Positions 34,630 to 44,806 of a DNA stretch of 64,000 bases are shown here, piece by piece. Each line of letters opens with the position of its first letter. Position 1 is the first letter of the stretch. The DNA comes from Verrucomicrobiia bacterium. Lineage in GTDB: Bacteria; Verrucomicrobiota; Verrucomicrobiia; Verrucomicrobiales; Akkermansiaceae. Made by a program: the position numbers and the translations under genes. The stretch is taken from assembly GCA_947462875.1 (NCBI GenBank), contig CANHQJ010000001.1, forward strand, positions 186,001 to 250,000. The letters run 5' to 3'. The notes below the pieces were generated by a model. The model had not been told where the DNA came from and searched no databases. It saw nothing but the letters and a program-made list of their open reading frames with translations.

Positions 34630-35363
34630 AATCCCACCTCCTACGCCTCTGCGCCGCGATGTTGCTGCTACTGCTCGGCTCATGCCTGAGCGGGCGGGAG
34701 GAGTTTTGGTTCGAGCGAAATGGCAGCGGTCGACTGGAAGCCGAGTATCAATTGCCGATGTTCGCCATCACCTCGCTGGGCGGTGAGGAAAAACTGCGGG
34801 AAATCGTCACGAACTATTTCACCAAAGAGCCCGGCGTGAGTCTGGACAAGTTCGCGGTCGAACGCCGCGGGGCGCAGGCGGTCCTGTCCCTCAGCGCCCG
34901 CTTCGATTCGGTGTTGCAATTGGCCAAGTTGCTGGAAAAGCCCGCTGCCGGCTCCACTGAGCCCGCATTGCCGGAGCCGATGGTGAAATTGTTAGGAGAA
35001 ATCGAGGTGAAGCGCGCGGGACTGACAGTGGATTTTCAACGTCGCATCGACCCGCGACAGGTCTTCGCCGATGGCCTGATCAGCCCCTCGCAGTCGCAGA
35101 TGAAAGGCTATCAGTTGCAATACATCATGCACCTGCCCGCCGTGGCGGAACAATCCAACGCTCATGAAACGCTGGATGACGGACGCACGCTGGTGTGGCG
35201 CTATGAGCTGGCCGATGCGATGAAGCAACCGGTGGAAACGAATTTCATCGCACCGATCCCGATTCCACCCTGGGCCTGGCCTGCCATGGCAGGCGTAATC
35301 GTGTTGCCGGCGTGGTGGATCATGCGGAAAAGAAAGCGCGCGCAGCAAGTTCAGCGTCCCTGA
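34626..35363 (+). CDS. LppM-like lipoprotein with C-terminal membrane anchor
   Basis: 245 residues. A signal with lipobox LLGSC (Cys at about 20) is followed by a soluble alpha/beta region beginning [19 protein letters not shown], which resembles the N-terminal strands of LppM/DUF3153-type lipoproteins. A C-terminal hydrophobic helix (about 215-233) is followed by RKRKRAQQ, which should stay in the cytoplasm. Such double anchoring is typical of LppM-like proteins. The family match is tentative. Start and stop overlap of 4 bases with eboE indicates translational coupling. Confidence 0.65.
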   Translation: MKSHLLRLCAAMLLLLLGSCLSGREEFWFERNGSGRLEAEYQLPMFAITSLGGEEKLREIVTNYFTKEPGVSLDKFAVERRGAQAVLSLSARFDSVLQLAKLLEKPAAGSTEPALPEPMVKLLGEIEVKRAGLTVDFQRRIDPRQVFADGLISPSQSQMKGYQLQYIMHLPAVAEQSNAHETLDDGRTLVWRYELADAMKQPVETNFIAPIPIPPWAWPAMAGVIVLPAWWIMRKRKRAQQVQRP

Positions 35364-35836
35364 CACAGCGCGTCAAATACCGGCGCGGGCACATAGCGAC
35401 GCACGATGTCCTCCCAACCCGCGGGGCCGATGAGGCTCTTGATCATGGATGAGGAAAGCTCGGCGATATCGCGCGGAGGCATCAGAAACACCGTGTCGAT
35501 CTCCGGCGCCATGTCCGAATTGATGTGCCGCATCACGCGCTCGTATTCGTAGTCGTGCGGTGAACGGATGCCGCGCAGGATGTAGGTGGCATTCATGCGC
35601 TTGGCGTAATCGACCAGATAGCGGTTGTCGAAATGCGCGATCGTCAGTCGCTCGCACGAGTGGGTGGAGGCACGCAGGAAATCCATGCGCTGCTCGACGC
35701 TGTAGCTGTAGGACTTTTGCGGATTGTTGCCGATCGCCACGATCAGACGATCGAACAATTCCAGTCCCCGCTGGATCATCCAAATGTGGCCATTGGTGGG
35801 TGGATCGAATGAACCCGCATAAACTGCCGTGCGCAT
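35351..35836 (-). CDS. coaD: pantetheine-phosphate adenylyltransferase
   Basis: 161 residues, the normal length. The nucleotidyltransferase motif [10 protein letters not shown] is at residues 8-17, followed by [30 protein letters not shown]-type sequence, [13 protein letters not shown] and the C-terminal [13 protein letters not shown]. It transfers AMP from ATP to 4'-phosphopantetheine in coenzyme A synthesis. Its 3' end overlaps the convergent lipoprotein gene by 13 bases. Confidence 0.97.
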   Translation of the reverse strand: MRTAVYAGSFDPPTNGHIWMIQRGLELFDRLIVAIGNNPQKSYSYSVEQRMDFLRASTHSCERLTIAHFDNRYLVDYAKRMNATYILRGIRSPHDYEYERVMRHINSDMAPEIDTVFLMPPRDIAELSSSMIKSLIGPAGWEDIVRRYVPAPVFDALCQGR

Positions 35837-35842
35837 GGGAGT

Positions 35843-35870
35843 AGCATAACGGCAGATAGGCGCAGGTCAA
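35843..35870 (-). promoter_or_regulatory. promoter of coaD, leaderless type
   Basis: On the minus strand TTGACC (35870-35865) and TATGCT (35848-35843) are 16 bases apart, and the ATG at 35836 follows after 6 bases. Confidence 0.55.
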
Positions 35871-35913
35871 TCCACATGTGAAGCATGATGTCGTGCCGCT
35901 AAGGGCTGCCGTT

Positions 35914-36768
35914 TCACTTGGCGCGTACCTTCATGCGCTCCAGCCACTGTTCGCAGCGCCCGGGCCAGGCTTTGGCTTCGCCTTTCGAGTGCAGACCATA
36001 GCCGTGGCCACCCGTCGGATAGAGCGCGAATTCATGCTCCACCTTGGCTTTGGTCAATGCCTCGGCGAAGAACTTGCTGCCCGCGATGAAGCTTTTGTCA
36101 TCATCGGAATGCACGATGAATGTCGCGGGAATGTTTGCACTGACAGGCAGGTCGGCGGCGAGATGGTTTTGTCTGTCGAGATAGGCGGGATAGACCAATA
36201 CGGCGAAGTCCGGACGATCCGGGAGCTTGTCGGCATCGTCGATGGGCGGATAAAAAGCGGTGCCGTGATTGGTCACGAGGCGCGCGCACAGATGGCCGCC
36301 GGCCGAGAAGCCCATCACGCCGATGCGGGTGGCATCGATGTTCCAGTCCTTGTGCTTCGAACGCGCCAGACGCACGGCACGCTGCAAGTCCTGCAAGGCG
36401 CCCTCGCGATTCTGCGGCACGCGGTATTTCAGCACGATGCCCGTGATGCCCTGAGTGTTCAGCCACGCGGCGATAGCGCTGCCTTCTTTGTTGATCGCCA
36501 GAATCTGATAGCCACCACCGGGGCAGATGATCACGGCGGGTGCGGGCTTTTGTGCCGACGGCGCGGGATACACCGTCATCGTGGGTTCGCTGACATTCGT
36601 CAAACGAACGACCCCGTCGCCCTTGCTGGGAGCCTCTTTCTCCGCTTCCTTCGCGCCATTACCCGGCATCTTGCCGCTGGGCCAAACAGAAACGACCTCA
36701 GGAGCGGCAAACGACGGCGCGGCAAAGGCAAGAGTTAGCATGGCGATCCATGTGGTTGGGTTTTTCAT
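35914..36768 (-). CDS. secreted alpha/beta-hydrolase, acetylxylan-esterase-like
   Basis: 284 residues with a signal peptide (1-20, ending SFAAPE). The oxyanion-hole loop is ICPGGGYQ, the nucleophile motif is GFSAGGH (Ser), the acid is in HSDDDK and the catalytic His in TGGHGYG. This is the BD-FAE/acetyl-esterase type of hydrolase common in polysaccharide-degrading Verrucomicrobia, where it deacetylates plant or algal glycans. Nothing next to it confirms the substrate. The frame is open 19 codons further upstream, but the signal peptide starts at the chosen ATG. Confidence 0.83.
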   Translation of the reverse strand: MKNPTTWIAMLTLAFAAPSFAAPEVVSVWPSGKMPGNGAKEAEKEAPSKGDGVVRLTNVSEPTMTVYPAPSAQKPAPAVIICPGGGYQILAINKEGSAIAAWLNTQGITGIVLKYRVPQNREGALQDLQRAVRLARSKHKDWNIDATRIGVMGFSAGGHLCARLVTNHGTAFYPPIDDADKLPDRPDFAVLVYPAYLDRQNHLAADLPVSANIPATFIVHSDDDKSFIAGSKFFAEALTKAKVEHEFALYPTGGHGYGLHSKGEAKAWPGRCEQWLERMKVRAK

Positions 36769-36899
36769 CAGCAAGATGCTCCCTGATGCGATGCGCGGTG
36801 TCGAGTTTGATTTTGCGTTATGCATGCATCTTGGTTGAGGCGGGGAGAAAATATTTCATTCTTTAGTAATCGCAAAGCGCTTGCGCAAGTGGGGCAAAT

Positions 36900-37853
36900 G
36901 TGGATGCTGGGCGGGTGCTTCCTGCGAATGAAATCATCAGCGCCGTGCTGCCGGCTTATTTGCTGATCGTGTTAGGGGTGGTGTTGCGCAAGTCGCGGAT
37001 CCTGCGCCAGGAACATGACGAACCGCTGATGCACGCCGTTTACAATGTGATGTATCCGTGTTTCATCCTCGACAAGATCCTCGGCAGCGAGTCGCTGGTG
37101 CAGGGATCGGTGGTAGGCTGGAGTCTGGGGATCGGGTTCTGCGAACTGCTCGTCGGGATGGCCGTGGGCATCGTGGTGGGGCGCTGGATTCAGTTGCAGA
37201 AGGGGGCGGGTCTGCGGACGTTTGCGTTTTCGGTGGGGATTCAGAATTTCGGCTTCACCGCGATTCCCATCGTGCAGGCACTCTATGGCGCGGCGGCGGT
37301 TTCGGTGCTGATGGTGCACAATCTCGGCGTGGAGCTCTCGATCTGGACCTTCGGGGTGATGGTGATGTCGAACGACAAACAAATCCCCTGGAAAAAGCTC
37401 ATCAATGGTCCGGCGGTATCAGTGGTGATCGGGCTGTTGTTGGTGGCCTTCGGGCTCGATGTGTATTTCACCGGCCCCGTGCGCGAGATGATGCGCTGGC
37501 TGGGCAGCGGTGCATTTCCCTTGGCCTTGTTGGTCACGGGTGCCATCATGATCGATATGGTGCGCGCCGAAAAACCCTCGCTGCGCATCGCGGTGGTCGG
37601 TTCTATCTTACGGCTTGGCGTGATTCCGATGATCATTCTGGCGGTGGCGAAGTATTTCCCGCTCTCCCTCGAATTGAAGCAGGTGCTGATCGTGCAGGCG
37701 GCGATGCCCGCGGCAATGTCGCCCTTGCTGATTGCCAAACTCTACGGCGGGCGGCCGGGAATCGCGGCTCAGATCATCGTGGTGACCACACTGCTCAGCC
37801 TGCTGACCCTGCCCTGGATCATCGCCTTCGGCATGCACTGGGTGCTGGGGTGA
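36900..37853 (+). CDS. AEC family (auxin efflux carrier) transporter
   Basis: 317 residues with about ten hydrophobic segments and the family's central polar break (FAFSVGIQNFGFTAIPIVQ, GAMIDM-type segment, and AAMPAAMSPLLIAKLYGG). AEC proteins export or import small organic acids; the substrate is unknown. The start is GTG at 36900 or GTG at 36915; no ATG is available before the first helix. Confidence 0.87.
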   Translation: MDAGRVLPANEIISAVLPAYLLIVLGVVLRKSRILRQEHDEPLMHAVYNVMYPCFILDKILGSESLVQGSVVGWSLGIGFCELLVGMAVGIVVGRWIQLQKGAGLRTFAFSVGIQNFGFTAIPIVQALYGAAAVSVLMVHNLGVELSIWTFGVMVMSNDKQIPWKKLINGPAVSVVIGLLLVAFGLDVYFTGPVREMMRWLGSGAFPLALLVTGAIMIDMVRAEKPSLRIAVVGSILRLGVIPMIILAVAKYFPLSLELKQVLIVQAAMPAAMSPLLIAKLYGGRPGIAAQIIVVTTLLSLLTLPWIIAFGMHWVLG

Positions 37854-37862
37854 AACCAAGCG

Positions 37863-37890
37863 TTGCAAACGATGCGGCTGCTTGTAAAGT
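37863..37890 (+). promoter_or_regulatory. promoter of uvrB, leaderless type
   Basis: TTGCAA (37863-37868) and TAAAGT (37885-37890) are 16 bases apart, and the ATG at 37899 follows after 8 bases. No LexA-type box is recognised. Confidence 0.5.
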
Positions 37891-37898
37891 GGCGGCGG

Positions 37899-40052
<2,154 letters not shown>

Positions 40053-40076
40053 CGCGGAGATTTTGTTTTTGCAGGC

Positions 40077-40105
40077 TGGACAAGCAGAGCGGGAAACGAT
40101 AGGAC
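40077..40105 (+). promoter_or_regulatory. candidate promoter of the pseudopilin gene
   Basis: TGGACA (40077-40082) and TAGGAC (40100-40105) are 17 bases apart, and the GTG at 40113 follows after 7 bases. Confidence 0.45.
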
Positions 40106-40112
40106 TTTTGTC

Positions 40113-40826
40113 GTGAAGACCCTCTCGCACTTTTCTGTCAGCCGCCGCAGTTCCGCGCGCGGATTTACCCTCGTGGAACTGCTCGTGGTGATCGCCATCA
40201 TTGCCGTTCTGGCGACATTGATTTTCGGCGCCGTCAGAAGTGCGACCCTGAAAGCGCAGAAAGTCCGGTGCCTCGGAGCTATCCGCGAGATCAACACGGC
40301 CTTGCAGACCTTCAACTCCGACTACATGCGTCCGCCGATTCCGCCAGGCATCGCACCGGGCACGCTCGCTGATGTGACCTTTGGTGACACCGGTGGCCAA
40401 TACACGAACGACTACATCGTTTCCGTTTTGGAAGGAGAGGACAGAACATTCTCCTTCGCGGGAGGGGACTGGAACACCCGCACGGTCAATCCGAAGCTCG
40501 AAGAATACATCGTTTTCCCACGCAATACGGAAAAGAAAAATGGCGTGAACAACATTCAGGGCGACGCTACCTTCGGTCAAATCCTCGATCCGTGGGGACG
40601 GCCCTTCATGATCGCCATCAATGTGCCTCCCTTCACCACCGAGCGCAGTGCCGGTATGAACGACAAGTGGATGGAGACTTTCGAAAAAGGGGTGTATCCC
40701 GATTCCCAGCCACGCTATGAGCCGTTTGTGATCTGGTCATACGGGCGCGATGGACTCAAAGGTACCGGCGGAAATCCCGACAGCAACAATCGACTGGATA
40801 AATCCGACGACGTCGTTTCCTGGTAA
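40113..40826 (+). CDS. type II secretion/type IV pilin-like pseudopilin
   Basis: 237 residues from a GTG start. The prepilin leader ends in the peptidase site RG-FTLVELLVVIAIIAVLA, with Glu at +5 of the mature protein. The C-terminal globular part has ILDPWGRPFMI and ends YGRDGLKGTGGNPD, a Gly/Asp-rich loop like the calcium-binding end of major GspG-type pseudopilins. No other secretion genes lie nearby; Verrucomicrobia and Planctomycetes often carry many scattered pseudopilin genes of this type. Confidence 0.87.
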   Translation: MKTLSHFSVSRRSSARGFTLVELLVVIAIIAVLATLIFGAVRSATLKAQKVRCLGAIREINTALQTFNSDYMRPPIPPGIAPGTLADVTFGDTGGQYTNDYIVSVLEGEDRTFSFAGGDWNTRTVNPKLEEYIVFPRNTEKKNGVNNIQGDATFGQILDPWGRPFMIAINVPPFTTERSAGMNDKWMETFEKGVYPDSQPRYEPFVIWSYGRDGLKGTGGNPDSNNRLDKSDDVVSW

Positions 40827-40833
40827 GCTGTTC

Positions 40834-40862
40834 TTGTCAAAACTTTGTCCTCATCATACAGC
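40834..40862 (+). promoter_or_regulatory. promoter of the Gfo/Idh/MocA gene, leaderless type
   Basis: TTGTCA (40834-40839) and TACAGC (40857-40862) are 17 bases apart, and the ATG at 40869 follows after 6 bases. Confidence 0.5.
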
Positions 40863-40868
40863 AGCGGT

Positions 40869-41789
40869 ATGTCAAAGATGCGAGCGGGCGTAGCAGGGGC
40901 AGGTGCGATGGGGCGCAATCATGCGCGGATTTATTCCTTGTTGGAAGGCGTTGAGCTGACGGCGGTCTATGACGCCGACCGCGCCCGCGCCGAGGCGGTG
41001 GTGGCCGAGTTCGGAGGCAGAGCCGTCGATACCATGGAGGACCTGGCATCCAGCTGTGACCTTGCGAGTGTCGCCGTGCCCACGGTGGCACACCGCGAGG
41101 TCGGATGTTTTTTATTGGAAAAAGGCGTTCACGTTCTCATTGAAAAGCCCATCGCAGCCACCGTCGCGGATGCGCAGGCCCTGGTGGATACCTCTCGTCG
41201 TTGTGAAAAACTCCTGGCCGTGGGGCATGTCGAACGCTTCAATCCGGTCCTGAAACAGCTCGAAGCACGTCTGAGCAAACCGCGTTTCATCGAGGCGCAC
41301 CGACTGTCGCCGTTTCCGAACCGCAGCATGGACATCGGTGTGGTGCTGGACCTGATGATTCACGATCTGGAAGTGATTCTCCACCTGGTGAAGAGTCCCG
41401 TCGTGGGCATCGATGCCGTGGGCGTATCCGTACTGACCCCTACGGAAGACATCGCCAACGCGCGATTGCGATTTGAAAACGGCTGTATCGCCAACGTCAC
41501 CGCCAGTCGCATCAGTCCCGATCGCATGCGCAAGATCCGCGTGTTCCAGGAAGACTGTTATTTGTCGCTCGATTACCAGCAACAGGAAGGGCAGATGTAT
41601 GCGAAGGTGGACACGGGCATTGCCAAGTTCGACGTGGAGATTGAAAAAGGCGAACCGCTGATGGGCGAGCTGCAATCCTTCGTGGATGCCGTGGCGCGCG
41701 GTGAAAAGCCGGCGGTGACAGGACAGCAAGGATTGGCCGCGCTGGAGCTGGCGCTGAAAGTGACCGAGCTGGCGCGCTTGGGCATGTGA
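40869..41789 (+). CDS. Gfo/Idh/MocA family NAD(P)-dependent oxidoreductase
   Basis: 306 residues. The Rossmann motif GVAGAGAMGRNHARI is at the N-terminus, the family motif EKPIA (HVLIEKPIAATV) is near residue 95, and the catalytic-domain segment has DIGVVLDLMIHDLEVI. Substrates in this family are sugars, inositols or UDP-sugars; some members oxidise UDP-GlcNAc for lipid A or O-antigen synthesis. No neighbouring gene decides between these. An in-frame start at 40845 would fall inside the promoter. Confidence 0.88.
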   Translation: MSKMRAGVAGAGAMGRNHARIYSLLEGVELTAVYDADRARAEAVVAEFGGRAVDTMEDLASSCDLASVAVPTVAHREVGCFLLEKGVHVLIEKPIAATVADAQALVDTSRRCEKLLAVGHVERFNPVLKQLEARLSKPRFIEAHRLSPFPNRSMDIGVVLDLMIHDLEVILHLVKSPVVGIDAVGVSVLTPTEDIANARLRFENGCIANVTASRISPDRMRKIRVFQEDCYLSLDYQQQEGQMYAKVDTGIAKFDVEIEKGEPLMGELQSFVDAVARGEKPAVTGQQGLAALELALKVTELARLGM

Positions 41790-41793
41790 TTTC

Positions 41794-42801
41794 TCAACCG
41801 AAGGCCTTGAGGAAACCGCACTCGAGGGCGAGTTGTTCGCTGGCGTTGGTTTCCAACGTGGCGCGCAGGTCTTCCAACGCTTGCACCCGTCTGAGCAAGG
41901 ACGCGGTGCTCTCGGACTCGGCGAGCTGGGCGATGAGTGAGGCGACCTCCGGGAAATCCTCGCAGGGCGCGCCCGCCTTGCAGCGCAGGGCATCGGCCAT
42001 CCAGGCCATCATGATGTCGAAAAAACGCGCGCGTTCGCCGAGATAGGCGGAACGTTTAGCAGCTTCGTGAAATTCATCACGCTCCCTGAGCCAGGCGCCA
42101 TCGGTGGTCTGGGCGTATTTTTTCTTCTCGCCGCTATAGGTGGCATCCTCCTCGCTTTCGAGTTCTTTTTTGCGCTGATCCAGCACCTCCGTGAAGCAGT
42201 TCTTGATCGTCAGGGCGCCCCAGGGTGTGCCGAAGGAGGCGGTGGCCACGCGATTCATCGTTTCGATCAAGGCATCGCCGCCGTCCGCGCGGTAGTCGGT
42301 TTTTCCCATCAGGGGAAGCTGGACGCAGCGGGAGAGAATGGTGGGCAACAGGGCCTGCGGCTGGGCGGTGAGCAGCATCAGCAAGGTGTTGTTCGGCGGT
42401 TCCTCCAGGGTTTTGAGAAAGGCGTTTTGCGATTGCTGGTTCATGCGGTCGCAATCGACGATGACCACGATTTTCCAAACACCCTGTGCCACCGCCATGT
42501 GCAGACGGTTCTCGGCCTCACGGATGCTATCGACATCGATGACGCGCGATTTTTTCTCCGGTCGCAGCACCTGCACGGCATCGCATTCCTGTTCTTCGAG
42601 GGGCAGGGGATCGCTGACGATGGGATCGCCGAAGAGATCGGTGCCTGAGGCGTTTTTCCCTTGCAGCAGCCAGGAGATTTTCGCGGCGAGTTGGGACTTG
42701 CCGGCATCGCGCGGACCGGAGATCAGCAAGGCATGGGCGAGTCGTCCGTTTTCAAACGCACGGGCGATGTGTTCATACGCTTGATCGGGGAGAAAAGGCA
42801 T
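41794..42801 (-). CDS. holB: DNA polymerase III delta' subunit
   Basis: 335 residues of the AAA+ clamp-loader fold. The P-loop is degenerate (GPRDAGKS), and the sensor region has KIVVIVDCDRMNQQSQNAFLKTLEEPPNNTLLML, with the SRC motif in TILSRCVQLPL. The Cys4 zinc module of E. coli delta' is absent, as in several other phyla. The C-terminal collar helices are present. It begins 3 bases after the Minf_1886-family gene, so the two form one operon. Confidence 0.85.
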   Translation of the reverse strand: MPFLPDQAYEHIARAFENGRLAHALLISGPRDAGKSQLAAKISWLLQGKNASGTDLFGDPIVSDPLPLEEQECDAVQVLRPEKKSRVIDVDSIREAENRLHMAVAQGVWKIVVIVDCDRMNQQSQNAFLKTLEEPPNNTLLMLLTAQPQALLPTILSRCVQLPLMGKTDYRADGGDALIETMNRVATASFGTPWGALTIKNCFTEVLDQRKKELESEEDATYSGEKKKYAQTTDGAWLRERDEFHEAAKRSAYLGERARFFDIMMAWMADALRCKAGAPCEDFPEVASLIAQLAESESTASLLRRVQALEDLRATLETNASEQLALECGFLKAFG

Positions 42802-42804
42802 GGC

Positions 42805-43215
42805 TTAGCTCCGTGGCGACAGGTTGTTTGTCGATTGTGGAAGGAAAGGGGCGACAAAGGCCTGCTCGAAAGAATAGACATCGGCGAAATCTTCTTTGGT
42901 ATCCGAATCCTGTTTGCCGAAGACCTGCTCCTCGATGAGGAGAAACACCATGTCGCCGACATCGGAGCATTGGTGGATGCCCCACTCGCTCAGAAGCGTG
43001 GAGGCCATGGGTCCGAACTGTTGCAGCGCGAGCTCGCGAAAACCTAACAGAAGTTCGGCGCCGCTGACATGGCGGGCGCGACCCTGGTTCGATTCCATCA
43101 CTTTTTTCAACGTGTGATCGAGCGCCTCCTTGAGAAAAATATAGGCGGCAGGATGGAAACGCGGATCACGTTTCACGATCGCCTCGATGGCATGCTCATA
43201 GGGCAGTGCTTGCAT
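42805..43215 (-). CDS. Minf_1886 family protein
   Basis: 136 residues, matching the Verrucomicrobia/Planctomycetes conserved family named after Minf_1886. Typical segments are DPRFHPAAYIFLKEALDHT, HVSGAELLLGFRELAL and QFGPMASTLLSEWGI, with FADVYSFEQAF near the end. The family's function is unknown; the predicted fold is alpha-helical and cytoplasmic. Here it is the first gene of a two-gene unit with the clamp-loader delta' gene. Confidence 0.88.
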   Translation of the reverse strand: MQALPYEHAIEAIVKRDPRFHPAAYIFLKEALDHTLKKVMESNQGRARHVSGAELLLGFRELALQQFGPMASTLLSEWGIHQCSDVGDMVFLLIEEQVFGKQDSDTKEDFADVYSFEQAFVAPFLPQSTNNLSPRS

Positions 43216-43221
43216 GGGGAA

Positions 43222-43250
43222 CGAGTAGCCGAATTTTGCCGATGCGTAAA
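43222..43250 (-). promoter_or_regulatory. promoter of the Minf_1886-holB operon, leaderless type
   Basis: On the minus strand TTTACG (43250-43245) and TACTCG (43227-43222) are 17 bases apart, and the ATG at 43215 follows after 6 bases. Confidence 0.45.
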
Positions 43251-43282
43251 GAGGTTAGGTGCGGAAAACGGAATTTGTTCGT

Positions 43283-44284
43283 CTAGAGCGAACGCAGAAA
43301 AAATTCACAGATATCCGCGTAGAGTTCTGTCGATCCCGTCGCCAGCACATTGTGATGAGCGGCATGGGGAATGAGACGCAGTGTTTTTCGTTCGTGCGGC
43401 ACGGCGTCGAACAGTCGCTCCGCCGCGGATGCGGGGACAAAACGATCCTCCTTGCCGTGGCAGAGAAACACCGGGCAATCGATGCGCGACGCTGCGGCGA
43501 GCGGGCTGATCTGACGGGGAAAAAATCCGCTGCGGCAATAAATGCCCATGGCGCAGGCGCGCGTTGTCAGGGGCTTGAGATCGCGGATCAACACGGGCAG
43601 GTGATCGGCGGAAGCGTCGATGGGTTGATCGAGCGTGGTGAACGAACAGACGCTGGCGACAGCGCGCACGGGCCATTCGGGTCTCGCGGCGGTTTGCAGG
43701 GCGATGGCTCCGCCTTGTGATACACCGAACAGAAACAAGGGCTGTGTCGCCTCGGGACGAGAGGCGAGAAAATCCTGCCACACGCCGGCGAGCAAAGCCA
43801 TTTCCGTGTGGCCGAAAGTGGCATAGGGCGCGGGGTGTTGGCCGTGGCCCGGAAGGTCGACGCAGAGGCAGCGGAAGCCCGCCGCGCAAAAGCGTTCGGC
43901 GATGGGCAGATGATCTTCCTTGCAGCCTTTGTGTCCATGCAGCAGCAGAATCGTTCCGCGGACTTCACCCCATGCCGCCAGTGCGGCGCCACGATCCTGA
44001 AGTGCCGCGCGGACGTCCATCGCCTTTTTGCCCTGCGGTTTGCCGCCAGGTTCACACAACAGGGCGGGAGTGCCATTGCTGCTGGTGAATGATGTGAGTT
44101 CGACCCCGTGTGCCTGAGGATCCGCGAGCCATTCGCGATGCCAGTTTTCCACGCTGCGACGGGGCGGCGAGAGCGTGGCGCGAGAGCCGATGAACGCGAT
44201 GAAACCTAACAACAACAGCAGCGCGATCACGCTGATGATCAGCAAACGGCGCAATACACGGAGAGTGAAGGCGCGCCTACTCAT
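43283..44284 (-). CDS. membrane-anchored alpha/beta hydrolase
   Basis: 333 residues. A basic N-terminus (MSRRAFTLRVLRR) and one hydrophobic helix (about 14-32) anchor it. The hydrolase domain has the oxyanion-hole LLHGHKGCKED, the nucleophile motif GVSQGG, the acid in LCHGKEDRF and the His in IPHAAHHN. It resembles serine hydrolases of the lysophospholipase/dienelactone type; no substrate can be given. Its ATG overlaps the stop of the upstream membrane protein gene by 8 bases. Confidence 0.8.
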   Translation of the reverse strand: MSRRAFTLRVLRRLLIISVIALLLLLGFIAFIGSRATLSPPRRSVENWHREWLADPQAHGVELTSFTSSNGTPALLCEPGGKPQGKKAMDVRAALQDRGAALAAWGEVRGTILLLHGHKGCKEDHLPIAERFCAAGFRCLCVDLPGHGQHPAPYATFGHTEMALLAGVWQDFLASRPEATQPLFLFGVSQGGAIALQTAARPEWPVRAVASVCSFTTLDQPIDASADHLPVLIRDLKPLTTRACAMGIYCRSGFFPRQISPLAAASRIDCPVFLCHGKEDRFVPASAAERLFDAVPHERKTLRLIPHAAHHNVLATGSTELYADICEFFLRSL

Positions 44285-44732
44285 GACCGTGGCGATGTTG
44301 TCTCGATCGGATGGGCTTGAGCAAATCATACCTTGTGCCGCAATACATGCAGCGGAATTTCTGGGTACAGGCGATGCAGAGCACGGCGGTGAAGCCTTCG
44401 TTGAGAGGGCCTAGCGCGAAAGATCGTTTGTGAGCGAGGGCTCCGCTGTTGAGCAAGGGGGTGCCGATACAGAGCGGGCACCGGGCGGACCGGCGCTTGG
44501 AGCAAGAAATGATCAGAGTAATGATGGAGCTGACCGCGCCGACGATGATGATGCGCCGAAAAGAGCCGAAGTTGGCGGATTTGTGATAGAGGAAAAACAT
44601 CACAATCGAGGCAAGTGTGCAAAAGACGCAGAACAGGTGCAGAATGGTCCAGAATGTGGCTTGATAGTAAGCCTTGCGATACGGAACGGAACGATGCCGG
44701 GGCGGAGATGCTGGTGCTTCTGACGAACTCAT
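44277..44732 (-). CDS. membrane protein with paired cysteines (zinc-ribbon-like)
   Basis: 151 residues with two hydrophobic segments (about 27-48 and 60-80) and a C-terminal soluble part holding three CxxC pairs (CPLC, CIAC, CMYC) and a preceding Cys. Four of these Cys could bind zinc. The family is not recognised. It overlaps the alpha/beta hydrolase gene by 8 bases, so the two are translated together. Confidence 0.65.
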   Translation of the reverse strand: MSSSEAPASPPRHRSVPYRKAYYQATFWTILHLFCVFCTLASIVMFFLYHKSANFGSFRRIIIVGAVSSIITLIISCSKRRSARCPLCIGTPLLNSGALAHKRSFALGPLNEGFTAVLCIACTQKFRCMYCGTRYDLLKPIRSRQHRHGHE

Positions 44733-44806
44733 CTTTGGTAAAGTCGATTAAGCCAGAAATGAGGCATGATAGCAAGGTTCGGATGAGACATTATCATGGA
44801 TACAGA

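Noticed and set aside
36880-36889. Palindrome CTTGCGCAAG before the AEC transporter
   Set aside because: A ten-base palindrome is expected by chance in a window of this size and it has no second copy or promoter context.
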